Notes under the pieces: generated by a model
The model's input: the letters and a program-made list of their open reading frames with translations, nothing else
Databases searched by the model: none
What the model was told of the DNA's origin: nothing
Assembly (NCBI RefSeq): GCF_028293085.1
Contig: NZ_JAQGLC010000085.1
Coordinates: 1-57,259 of the forward strand
DNA from: Sphingomonas bacterium
GTDB lineage: Bacteria; Pseudomonadota; Alphaproteobacteria; Sphingomonadales; Sphingomonadaceae
Length of the DNA stretch: 57,259 nucleotides
Direction of reading: 5' to 3'
Position numbers and translations under genes: made by a program
Shown: in pieces, positions 39,069 through 46,201 of the stretch
Position numbering within the stretch: the stretch's first letter is position 1
Layout of the letters: each line of letters begins with the position of its first letter

Positions 39069-40990
39069 TGCAACCCCGCGACGACCTGTCGGGGAACGGC
39101 ATCGGCCTGTGTCGCGGGAAACTCCTGATGCCGGGCGTGCAGCAGGTTGAACGCCGACACCGCCAGCGTGATCCGGTCGTCGATGTTCCACCCAAGCCGG
39201 CCGCCCAATTCGAGGAACGGCGGCACATAAGGATCGGGCCGCCTGCCGACTTGGCGCAGATCGGCGTCGAGGGTCACGCCGCTGCCAAGATTCATCGACG
39301 ATCGAAGCGCGGCACGGTGATCGGGATCGCTGCCGAGTTGCGCAACGCCGAGAATGCCGCTCGCACCGGATTTGAAGTGAAAGTCCTCCTTCAGAAGCGA
39401 GAAGCCAGCGGACAGTTTCCACCAGGACAGCAACTCGAAATCGGCCCAGCTTTCGAAACCCCAGGTGTTGCCCTTGAGCCCATTGCCCCATTGCAGCGGC
39501 AGGAATCCGCCGGGCGCGACCTCGATACTGCGCAGATCGTCATAGACATTGTAGAAGCCCGAAACCGAGAGAGAGAAGCGCTCGCCCGGCTGAACTCTCA
39601 GGCCCACCTCATAGGCGGTCAGCTTCTCCGTGGTGAAGCTGTCGACGCCGGTCAGAAAAACGGTGGTCCCGAGCGTCTCGACGACGTCGCGGTCGAACGG
39701 CGTGGGCGAGCGGATCGCGCGCGACACTGCCGTCCAGAACAGAGCCTCGGGGACTGGCTTCCACGCCAGCCGCGCACTGGGCAACAATACCGTGCCCGAA
39801 TAGGGCTCGTCTTCGAGCTTGAGCCCGACGGTCAGGTTGAGCCGGCTGTCGAGCTTCACCGTGTCCTGTACGAACGCGCTGGCGAGCAGCAGCGTTCTGT
39901 GCGGCGGTGCGAACAGCAAGGAGGGGGGACCATCGATTTGGTAGCTGTTCGCCCGCACGCCCCCGCCAACGACCATGGCGTTGGATTCGCCCAGTGCGAA
40001 CCGGTGCTGGATGTCGAGATCATAGGTGTCGAGCGAGAAGCGGCCGCCGCCCTGCTCGGTCATCCGGCTGGTACGGTCGTAATAGGCCTGGACCTGCAGG
40101 TCCGAGCCCGCCCCCACGCGATGCCATCGCACCAGGAGGTTGCGGCCGTTGATATCCTCGTCCGCCCCACCGAGCTGGCCGTGCGCGCCGCCATAGGCGT
40201 CGCCCTGCAGGGTCAGTCGGTCGCGCTCGCCTGGAGCCCAGTCGAGCCGGAAGCCGCCCTGCACCCGCCACGCGTCGTCACCCCCGTGTGCACCGGTGGC
40301 CGTGAGCGTCTGATCCTGGTCGACCCCGCGCGCATAGATCCGGAAGGTCGCGTCGTCGCCGATCCGGCCGCCATAGCGCAGCCCGCCGGTGCGTTCGAGC
40401 GCCCCTGCAGTGGCATCGACGAGTAAGCCTTGCGTATCGCCCGATGCGCGCGTGACGATGTTGATAACGCCGTTGACGGCATTCGCGCCCCACAGGGTGG
40501 CGCCCGGACCGCTGATCACCTCGATCCGATCGACGTCGGCAGGCAGGACATCCTGCATGTCCCAATAGACGCCGGAATAAAGTGGTGTGTAGACGCTCCG
40601 GCCATCGATCAGAACGAGTAGCTTGTTCGAGAAATTCTGCGCAGCCGAATTGCCGCTCAACCCGCGCGCGGTGATGACATATTGGCTCGAGCCAGTGCGC
40701 GCGACCTGGAGGTTGGGTGCGAGCCGCAGCATCTCGGGCACGCTGGTCGCACCGGACCGCAGGATGTCATCATGGGTGATGACGTAGATCGCCGCGGGAG
40801 CGTCGCTCAACGATTGGGGCGTTTTCGTCACCGAGGAGACGTCGATCTCGCCGAGCTGGCTGATCGACATCCGGCTGAGATCCTCGGCGCTCTGGGCCCG
40901 CGCGGCACCGATGCCGGACACGCCCAGGACGAGCGTCGCCAGCAATCGACAGGATAGCCGCAGATATGCCCGCGGACGTGCACCGCCCAT
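39056..40990 (-). CDS. TonB-dependent outer-membrane receptor
   Basis: A TonB-dependent receptor of about 644 residues. The signal peptide is ARPRAYLRLSCRLLATLVLG ending near GAARA-Q. A plug domain follows (DAPAAIYVITHDDILRSGAT, NLQVARTGSSQYVITARGLS, DRIEVISGPGATLWGANAVN), then a long Gly/Tyr-rich beta-barrel ending in VVAGLQWRL. The plug is of the FepA/BtuB-like kind and no carboxypeptidase-like N-terminal domain is visible. Start is the ATG at 40990. It is the first gene of the receptor/YfiR/CHASE8-kinase operon, so ligand uptake may be coupled to the kinase. Confidence 0.85.
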   Translation of the reverse strand: MGGARPRAYLRLSCRLLATLVLGVSGIGAARAQSAEDLSRMSISQLGEIDVSSVTKTPQSLSDAPAAIYVITHDDILRSGATSVPEMLRLAPNLQVARTGSSQYVITARGLSGNSAAQNFSNKLLVLIDGRSVYTPLYSGVYWDMQDVLPADVDRIEVISGPGATLWGANAVNGVINIVTRASGDTQGLLVDATAGALERTGGLRYGGRIGDDATFRIYARGVDQDQTLTATGAHGGDDAWRVQGGFRLDWAPGERDRLTLQGDAYGGAHGQLGGADEDINGRNLLVRWHRVGAGSDLQVQAYYDRTSRMTEQGGGRFSLDTYDLDIQHRFALGESNAMVVGGGVRANSYQIDGPPSLLFAPPHRTLLLASAFVQDTVKLDSRLNLTVGLKLEDEPYSGTVLLPSARLAWKPVPEALFWTAVSRAIRSPTPFDRDVVETLGTTVFLTGVDSFTTEKLTAYEVGLRVQPGERFSLSVSGFYNVYDDLRSIEVAPGGFLPLQWGNGLKGNTWGFESWADFELLSWWKLSAGFSLLKEDFHFKSGASGILGVAQLGSDPDHRAALRSSMNLGSGVTLDADLRQVGRRPDPYVPPFLELGGRLGWNIDDRITLAVSAFNLLHARHQEFPATQADAVPRQVVAGLQWRL

Positions 40991-41051
40991 ATTTCCCGAC
41001 ACCCCCTTTGTCCGGCCCCAACGTATGACAGTTATGGTGGTTCCGGAAGCG

Positions 41052-42365
41052 TTACAGGATGATCCGGAACAGCGCGCCGCCGGTTCGGCCGTCAGCGATA
41101 TCGATCGTACCGCCGTGCGCCACCACAACCTGTCGCGCGAGATTGAGCCCTACCCCGGTGCCTTCTGCCCGGGTGGTGAAGAAGGGCAGGAAGATATCGC
41201 GCCGCAGATTCTCCGGAACGCCGGTGCCGCTGTCCTCGACCTCGATCCAGACACGGCCGGCGTTGGCGGAAAGGGTGAGGCGGACCCAATGTTCGCCCGA
41301 GCCACGATGTGCTGCCTCGGCAGCGTTGCGCAGCAGGTTGATCAGCACCTGCGCGAGGAGATCGGGGTCCGCGTCGAGGATCAGGTCGGGCTGCACTTCG
41401 GCGGAGAGCGGGATGTCGGCCCACTCCGCGGCGAACAGCTTGGCCAGCTCGTCCGCAAAGGGCACGGCCTCGAACCGACGGCGGCGCAGCACGGGCGCAT
41501 GCGAGACTGCGCGGTAGCTGTCGATGAACCGCCGCAATCCTTCCGCACGCCGCGCGAGCGTCGTCACCGCGATGCGGGCATCGGGCACGTCGGGAGGTTC
41601 GGCGTCGAGCAGGTCGGCGGCCGTGCCGGCGAGCGAGGTCACCGGGGTCAGCGAGTTCAGGATCTCATGGGTCAGCACGCGGACGAGATCAGTCTGCGCG
41701 GCCATTTCGACCGTGTCGAGCGTGCCCTGCACCGGCTCGACCGTCACCGCGCGGACGCGCAGGCCGAGTCGTTCGAGCGAGGCCGACCGCACGATGGCGC
41801 GCTGCGGCCCGCCCGCCATGCGGAGGATCAGCACCTCCTGGCGCGGCTCGCCTTCCACCTCCAGTCGCGCGGCAAAGGTTGCGCCATAGACGCCGTAATC
41901 TTCCGGCCGCACGCCCTGATGGCGGTTGAACAACCGGCGCGCGGCCTTGTTCGCGGGCGTCACGCCGTGCTGCGCGTCGACCGTCAGCAGAGCGATCGGC
42001 ATGTCGTCGACCAGCGCCTCGAGATAGCGCATCTCGCGCGCGGCGCGGTCGCGCTCGGTCTGCAGGCCACGCATCGCTCCGTCGAGCGCGGCAGCCAGCT
42101 CGTCGAAGCCGGCCCCGCCGCGACCGTCGAACCGCGTCGCGAAATCCTTGCTGTTCAGCGCCTCGACGAAACGCCCGACGGTCCGGTTGGTGCGGTCGAC
42201 ATGCCGCCACAGGCCGCCAGCCGCGGCAACGGCAATCAGCCCCGCAACGATCCGGGTCGCCGCGAGGCCGTCAATCTCGAACGACCAGATGAATCCCGCC
42301 ACCGCAACGAGCAACCCGGCAACCCAGGCGGCAAGGACCAGCGTGAAGCGCCGGTCAAAGCCCAT
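41052..42365 (-). CDS. NtrY-like sensor histidine kinase
   Basis: A 437-residue kinase with two N-terminal helices (LVLAAWVAGLLVAVAGFIWS and IVAGLIAVAAAGG), a HAMP-like/PAS region (about 65-215), the HisKA site VRVLTHEILNSLTPVTSLAG (His near 233) and a HATPase domain (LLRNAAEAA, EDSGTGVPENLRRDIFLPFF). The LTHEILNSLTP box is typical of NtrY/AtoS kinases that partner NtrC-type regulators. It overlaps the gene for such a regulator, which is therefore its cognate partner. Confidence 0.88.
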   Translation of the reverse strand: MGFDRRFTLVLAAWVAGLLVAVAGFIWSFEIDGLAATRIVAGLIAVAAAGGLWRHVDRTNRTVGRFVEALNSKDFATRFDGRGGAGFDELAAALDGAMRGLQTERDRAAREMRYLEALVDDMPIALLTVDAQHGVTPANKAARRLFNRHQGVRPEDYGVYGATFAARLEVEGEPRQEVLILRMAGGPQRAIVRSASLERLGLRVRAVTVEPVQGTLDTVEMAAQTDLVRVLTHEILNSLTPVTSLAGTAADLLDAEPPDVPDARIAVTTLARRAEGLRRFIDSYRAVSHAPVLRRRRFEAVPFADELAKLFAAEWADIPLSAEVQPDLILDADPDLLAQVLINLLRNAAEAAHRGSGEHWVRLTLSANAGRVWIEVEDSGTGVPENLRRDIFLPFFTTRAEGTGVGLNLARQVVVAHGGTIDIADGRTGGALFRIIL

Positions 42366-43752
42366 GCTTCTCCATCCGCCGATAGAGTGCCGCGCGCGAC
42401 AGGCCGAGCTCGGTCGCGGCCATCGAAATATTGTAGCCGTGCTTCTTCAGGGCCTCCTCGACCAGCCGGCGCTCGACCTTTTCGAGGTTGAGCTCGGACG
42501 CTGGCGGCGCGACCACCGCCTCGGGCGCAACGCGCGGCGCCGAGGCGCCGAGCGGAAAGTCCTCCGCCTCGAGCGGCGCGTCACCGGCGAGGATCACCGC
42601 GCGCTCGATCGCGTGGCGCAGCGCGCGGACATTACCCGGCCAGTCATGCGTGGCGAGCGCCGCCCGGGCGCCGGCGGTCAATTCGGGCGCGGGGCGGTTG
42701 TAGCGCCGGGCATAATGATCGAGGAAATGGGCGACGAGTGCAGCCACGTCTTCGCGGCGTTCGCGCAAGGGGGGCAGCTCGATCTCGACGGTGTTGAGCC
42801 GGAACAGCAGATCCTGCCGGAAATGCCGATCGTCGCGCAGCATCTGCGGTGTCATGTTGGTCGCGGCGATCACGCGGATATCGACCGGAATCGGACGGTT
42901 GGCGCCAACCGGGGTAACCTGGCGCTGCTCGAGTACGGTCAGCAATTTGGGCTGGAGGTGGAGCGGCAGATTGCCGATCTCGTCGAGGAACAAGGTACCG
43001 CCGTCCGCCGCCTGGATGCGGCCGATGCGATCGGCGCGGGCATCGGTGAAGGCGCCCTTCACATGACCGAACAGTTCGGAATCGATCAGCTCGGTCGCGA
43101 TGGCGCCGAGATCGACCGTCAGCATCGGCTGGCGCGCACGGAGCGACTGGGTGTGCAGCGCGCGCGCGACGATCTCCTTGCCGGTACCATTCTCGCCGAG
43201 CACCAGCACGTTCGCCTCGGTTGGTGCAGCTCGGGCGATCAGCGAATGGACCCGCGCCATCGCAGGCGACTTGCCGATAAGGGGGGTGTTGGCCCCCGGC
43301 GCCGGATCGGTGATCGCGACCACACGCGCCTTCTCGACCGCGACCGCGCGGCGCGAGCGACGGAGGGAGGCGGCGGTGCGCACGGTCGCGAGCAGCCGCT
43401 CGTTCGACCAGGGCTTGGACACGAAATCGGTCGCGCCGCGCTTCATCGCCTCGACCGCGACATTCACCCCGGCATGGGCGGTGATCATCACCACGATCAG
43501 GTCGGGGTCGATCGCGAGCAACCGGTCGAGCCAGGCAAGCCCCTCCGCCGCATCAGTCGCGCCGCGCGCGAAATTGGCGTCGAGCAGAACGACGTCGGCC
43601 GAGCGGCCGGCGATCGCGGTGATCGCCTCGTCGGGCGAGCGCGCGGTCACCACGTCGGTGAACAGGCCGCGCAGCAACAGGCGCGCGGCGGTGAGGATAT
43701 CCTCATCGTCGTCCACCACGACACAAAGGTCGAATTCCGCCGGCTTCCCCAT
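42355..43752 (-). CDS. NtrC-family sigma-54 response regulator
   Basis: A 465-residue enhancer-binding protein. The receiver has [11 protein letters not shown] and the phospho-acceptor in [12 protein letters not shown] (about 57). The AAA+ domain has Walker [15 protein letters not shown] (about 182-195), the sigma-54 contact loop GAFTDA (about 232), [15 protein letters not shown] and RVIAATN. The C-terminal Fis-type HTH is [20 protein letters not shown]. The GAFTDA variant of GAFTGA is common in active proteins. Start is the ATG at 43752 with GGGAG upstream. It is divergent from two sigma-54 promoter matches and a tandem palindrome, its likely targets. Confidence 0.92.
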   Translation of the reverse strand: MGKPAEFDLCVVVDDDEDILTAARLLLRGLFTDVVTARSPDEAITAIAGRSADVVLLDANFARGATDAAEGLAWLDRLLAIDPDLIVVMITAHAGVNVAVEAMKRGATDFVSKPWSNERLLATVRTAASLRRSRRAVAVEKARVVAITDPAPGANTPLIGKSPAMARVHSLIARAAPTEANVLVLGENGTGKEIVARALHTQSLRARQPMLTVDLGAIATELIDSELFGHVKGAFTDARADRIGRIQAADGGTLFLDEIGNLPLHLQPKLLTVLEQRQVTPVGANRPIPVDIRVIAATNMTPQMLRDDRHFRQDLLFRLNTVEIELPPLRERREDVAALVAHFLDHYARRYNRPAPELTAGARAALATHDWPGNVRALRHAIERAVILAGDAPLEAEDFPLGASAPRVAPEAVVAPPASELNLEKVERRLVEEALKKHGYNISMAATELGLSRAALYRRMEKHGL

Positions 43753-43790
43753 TGACCGCTCCCGTACATTCCGCGTGCGAAATCGGACAG

Positions 43791-43805
43791 TCAATTTCCG
43801 TGCCA
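43791..43805 (-). promoter_or_regulatory. Candidate sigma-54 promoter for the activator gene (imperfect)
   Basis: On the minus strand TGGCACGGAAATTGA matches TGGCAC-N5-TTGC except that the essential GC is GA. It points towards the sigma-54 activator gene, whose ATG is 39 bases downstream. If active, it would allow autoregulation. Confidence 0.35.
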
Positions 43806-43853
43806 GAACTGGCCCCCCGGTAAATTGCACGCAAATCCGCCCCTTTCGGCATC

Positions 43854-43868
43854 TGGCACGCGCCATGC
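43854..43868 (+). promoter_or_regulatory. Candidate sigma-54 promoter for the small exported peptide
   Basis: TGGCACGCGCCATGC has GG at -24 and GC at -12 with exactly 10 bases between them and only one departure from TGGCAC-N5-TTGC. It is 44 bases upstream of the exported-peptide gene. Confidence 0.65.
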
Positions 43869-43911
43869 TGAACGGATCATTGCCAACCCGGCACAATCGA
43901 GGAGAACCACC

Positions 43912-44040
43912 GTGAAACTGACCCTGAAGCCGCAAATCCTGAGCGCCATCGCCGCGATCGCGATCACCACTTGCCTGACCCTGGCGTCCGCCGCGCCCGT
44001 CGTGACGGTCGCATCGCTCGTCGGCGGCCAGATCGCATGA
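43912..44040 (+). CDS. Tiny exported peptide (42 residues)
   Basis: A GTG start at 43912 with GAGGAG 7 bp upstream encodes VKLTLKPQILSAIAAIAITT followed by CLTLASAAPVVTVASLVG and GQIA. The first 28 residues are a signal peptide with a likely ASA-A cleavage, leaving a mature peptide of about 14-15 residues (APVVTVASLVGGQIA). It sits between a sigma-54 promoter match and the exporter operon. It could be a secreted signal, a stress-linked peptide or an exporter substrate; function unknown. Confidence 0.6.
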   Translation: MKLTLKPQILSAIAAIAITTCLTLASAAPVVTVASLVGGQIA

Positions 44041-44050
44041 CCCGGATTCG

Positions 44051-44086
44051 CGTCCGGTTCCGGACGTCACTGTCCGGAACCGGACA
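44051..44086. promoter_or_regulatory. Tandem palindromes, likely enhancer sites for the sigma-54 activator
   Basis: Two 16-bp palindromes with the same arms: CGTCCGG-TT-CCGGACG (44051-44066) and TGTCCGG-AA-CCGGACA (44071-44086). Their centres are 20 bp apart, two helical turns. They lie about 76 and 96 bases upstream of the expected start of the exporter promoter, the normal place for NtrC-type enhancers. There is no T tract, so a terminator is unlikely. Confidence 0.75.
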
Positions 44087-44127
44087 CAGGATCGAGCTGT
44101 GCCCGTGACTTTTCCTAGCGCTCAGGC

Positions 44128-44142
44128 TGGCACGCCGCTTGC
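44128..44142 (+). promoter_or_regulatory. Sigma-54 promoter of the exporter operon
   Basis: TGGCACGCCGCTTGC is a perfect match to TGGCAC-N5-TTGC, the -24/-12 consensus. It is 28 bases before the adaptor gene's ATG at 44171. With the palindromes just upstream, this is the strongest promoter prediction in the window. Confidence 0.85.
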
Positions 44143-44170
44143 TGAGCATATCCCGACCAGGGGAGTGCCG

Positions 44171-45493
44171 ATGAGTGTCGTACGCATGAAAGGGGACGAA
44201 GCGGGCGACCGTCCGGTTTCGGGCAGCGGGATGGACCGCAGCGTCGAGACGCGGAAGCTGTCGCAGCGCACGAAGATCGCGATCGGCGGCGTCGCCTTGC
44301 TGATCGCCGTTCTCGCCTTCTGGTACCTCGCTCCACGCGGCGGTTCGCAGACCGTTGCCGCCGACCGCCTGACGATCTCGCCGGTGCGCACCGGGACCTT
44401 CGAAGACTTTATTCCGCTCCGCGCCCGCGTCACCCCGCTCCTCACCGTCTATCTCGATGCGATCGAGGGCGGCCGGGTCGAGAAGGTGATCGCCGAGGAT
44501 GGCGCGAGCCTCGCCAAGGGCGAGCTGATCGTCGAGCTCTCCAACGCCGAGCTCCAGCTTTCCACGCTCGCCCGCCAGACCGAGGTCGAGCAGCAGATCA
44601 ACAATATGCGCAGCCAGGAGCTGGCACTCGCCCAGACGCGCCTTGCCAATGAGCGATCGGTGCTCGACGCCGGTCTCGCCGCGACCAAGGCGCGGCGCCA
44701 ATTTGAGCGCGAGCAGCCGCTCGCCGAGCGCGGCTTCGTGTCGGGCAAGCAGTTCAACGATACGCGCGACGAATATCTCTACGAGCAGAAGCGGATGGAA
44801 GTGGTGCGGCGCAGCCAGGCGACCGACGAGCGGTTGCAGAACAGCCAGCTCTCCCAGCAACGCGCCTCCGCCGCATCGATGCAGTCGAGCCTGAAGCTCG
44901 CCCGCGCCAATCTCGACGCGCTCAACCTCCGCGCGCCCGTCGCGGGGCAGCTTTCGGGTTTCTCGATCCAGGTCGGCCAGTCGCTCCAGCGCGGCGAGCG
45001 GATCGGGCAGATCGACAGCCCGGGCCGCACCACGCTGATGGCGGGGGTCGACGAATTCTATCTCGGCCGCGTCCAGATCGGCCAGAAGGCCAGCGTCGAC
45101 TGGGGCGGCAAGACCTTCGCCGCCAAGGTCACCAAAATCTATCCGCAGGTGCAGAACGGCCAGTTCCAGGTGGATCTGCAGTTCATCGGTACCGAGCCCG
45201 CCAACATCCAGCGCGGCCAGACGCTGCAGGCCAAGCTGACGCTGGGCGATCCCGCGCCCGCGCGGCTGATCCCGGCCGGTGCCTTCTATAACGAGACCGG
45301 CGGCAACTGGGTGTTCGTGGTCTCGCCCGACGGCGGGAGCGCGGTGAAGCGCCAGGTCCGGCTCGGCCGCCGCAACCCGGATTCGATCGAAGTGCTCGAA
45401 GGACTCGACCCCGGCGAGCAGGTCATCACCTCCCCCTATACCGGTTTCGCCGACAAGGACCGGCTCGACCTGACGGCTACTGAAAGGAAATGA
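44171..45493 (+). CDS. HlyD/MacA-like periplasmic adaptor
   Basis: A membrane-fusion (adaptor) protein of about 440 residues. One N-terminal helix (KIAIGGVALLIAVLAFWYLA) anchors it. Two halves of a lipoyl/barrel-sandwich domain (GGRVEKVIAEDGASLAKGEL and LNLRAPVAGQLSGFSIQVGQ) flank a long coiled coil (about 135-275). A beta-barrel and membrane-proximal domain follow. The ATG at 44171 has AGGGGAG upstream; its stop overlaps the ATPase ATG. It links the ABC exporter to an outer-membrane channel, which is not encoded here. Confidence 0.9.
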   Translation: MSVVRMKGDEAGDRPVSGSGMDRSVETRKLSQRTKIAIGGVALLIAVLAFWYLAPRGGSQTVAADRLTISPVRTGTFEDFIPLRARVTPLLTVYLDAIEGGRVEKVIAEDGASLAKGELIVELSNAELQLSTLARQTEVEQQINNMRSQELALAQTRLANERSVLDAGLAATKARRQFEREQPLAERGFVSGKQFNDTRDEYLYEQKRMEVVRRSQATDERLQNSQLSQQRASAASMQSSLKLARANLDALNLRAPVAGQLSGFSIQVGQSLQRGERIGQIDSPGRTTLMAGVDEFYLGRVQIGQKASVDWGGKTFAAKVTKIYPQVQNGQFQVDLQFIGTEPANIQRGQTLQAKLTLGDPAPARLIPAGAFYNETGGNWVFVVSPDGGSAVKRQVRLGRRNPDSIEVLEGLDPGEQVITSPYTGFADKDRLDLTATERK

Positions 45494-46176
45494 GCATGCT
45501 TGAGATGCGCGCGCTTTCGCGGACCTACCGCACCGACACGATCGAGACGACCGCGCTCGATGCGATCGACCTCGATATCGCCGATGGCGAGTTCGTCGCG
45601 GTGATGGGCCCGTCGGGCTGCGGCAAATCGACCCTGCTCAACCTGATGGGCATGCTCGATTCACCGTCGAACGGCTCCTATGTGTTCAATGGCCAGGAGG
45701 TCGCCGGGCTCGGCGAGAGCCGCCTGGCCGAGGTGCGCAAGGCCAATATCGGCTTCATCTTCCAGAGCTTCAACCTGGTCGACGAGCTGTCGGTGCGCGA
45801 GAATATCGAGCTGGCCCTGCTCTATCACGACGTGGCCGCGGCCGAGCGCAAGCGCCGCACCGATGCGGTGATGGACCGGGTCGGCATCGCACACCGCGCG
45901 CGGCATCGGCCGAGCCAGCTTTCGGGCGGGCAGCAGCAGCGCGTTGCCGTCGCCCGCGCCCTGGTCGCCGAGCCCAAGCTGATCCTGGCCGACGAGCCGA
46001 CCGGCAATCTCGACACCAATCACGGCGACGAGGTGATGCGGATGCTCCAGCAGCTGAACGCGGAAGGCTCGACGATCGTGATGGTCACCCATTCGCCCGC
46101 CCATGCCGATTACGCCAGCCGGGTCGTCAACATGCTCGACGGCCGCATCCTGCAACAGCACCGCCGCGCCGCCTGA
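45490..46176 (+). CDS. ABC transporter ATP-binding protein, MacB/LolD-type
   Basis: A 228-residue ATPase with Walker [18 protein letters not shown], the signature [17 protein letters not shown], Walker [14 protein letters not shown] and the H-loop VMVTHSPAH. The MacB/LolD-type subfamily is shown by the [10 protein letters not shown] sequence and the Q-loop [14 protein letters not shown]. The ATG at 45490 overlaps the adaptor stop (ATGA). It energises the permease encoded next. Confidence 0.93.
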   Translation: MSMLEMRALSRTYRTDTIETTALDAIDLDIADGEFVAVMGPSGCGKSTLLNLMGMLDSPSNGSYVFNGQEVAGLGESRLAEVRKANIGFIFQSFNLVDELSVRENIELALLYHDVAAAERKRRTDAVMDRVGIAHRARHRPSQLSGGQQQRVAVARALVAEPKLILADEPTGNLDTNHGDEVMRMLQQLNAEGSTIVMVTHSPAHADYASRVVNMLDGRILQQHRRAA

Positions 46177-46201
46177 GCGCAGCCGCCCGAGGAGATCTGC
46201 C

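Noticed and set aside
43040..43070. GAFTDA in place of GAFTGA as a sign of an inactive sigma-54 activator
   Set aside because: GAFTDA is a common variant among active enhancer-binding proteins, and the Walker and arginine regions look normal.
44051..44086. Tandem palindromes as a terminator of the tiny peptide gene
   Set aside because: No T tract follows, the two palindromes share arms, and their centres are two helical turns apart at the usual enhancer distance from a perfect sigma-54 promoter.
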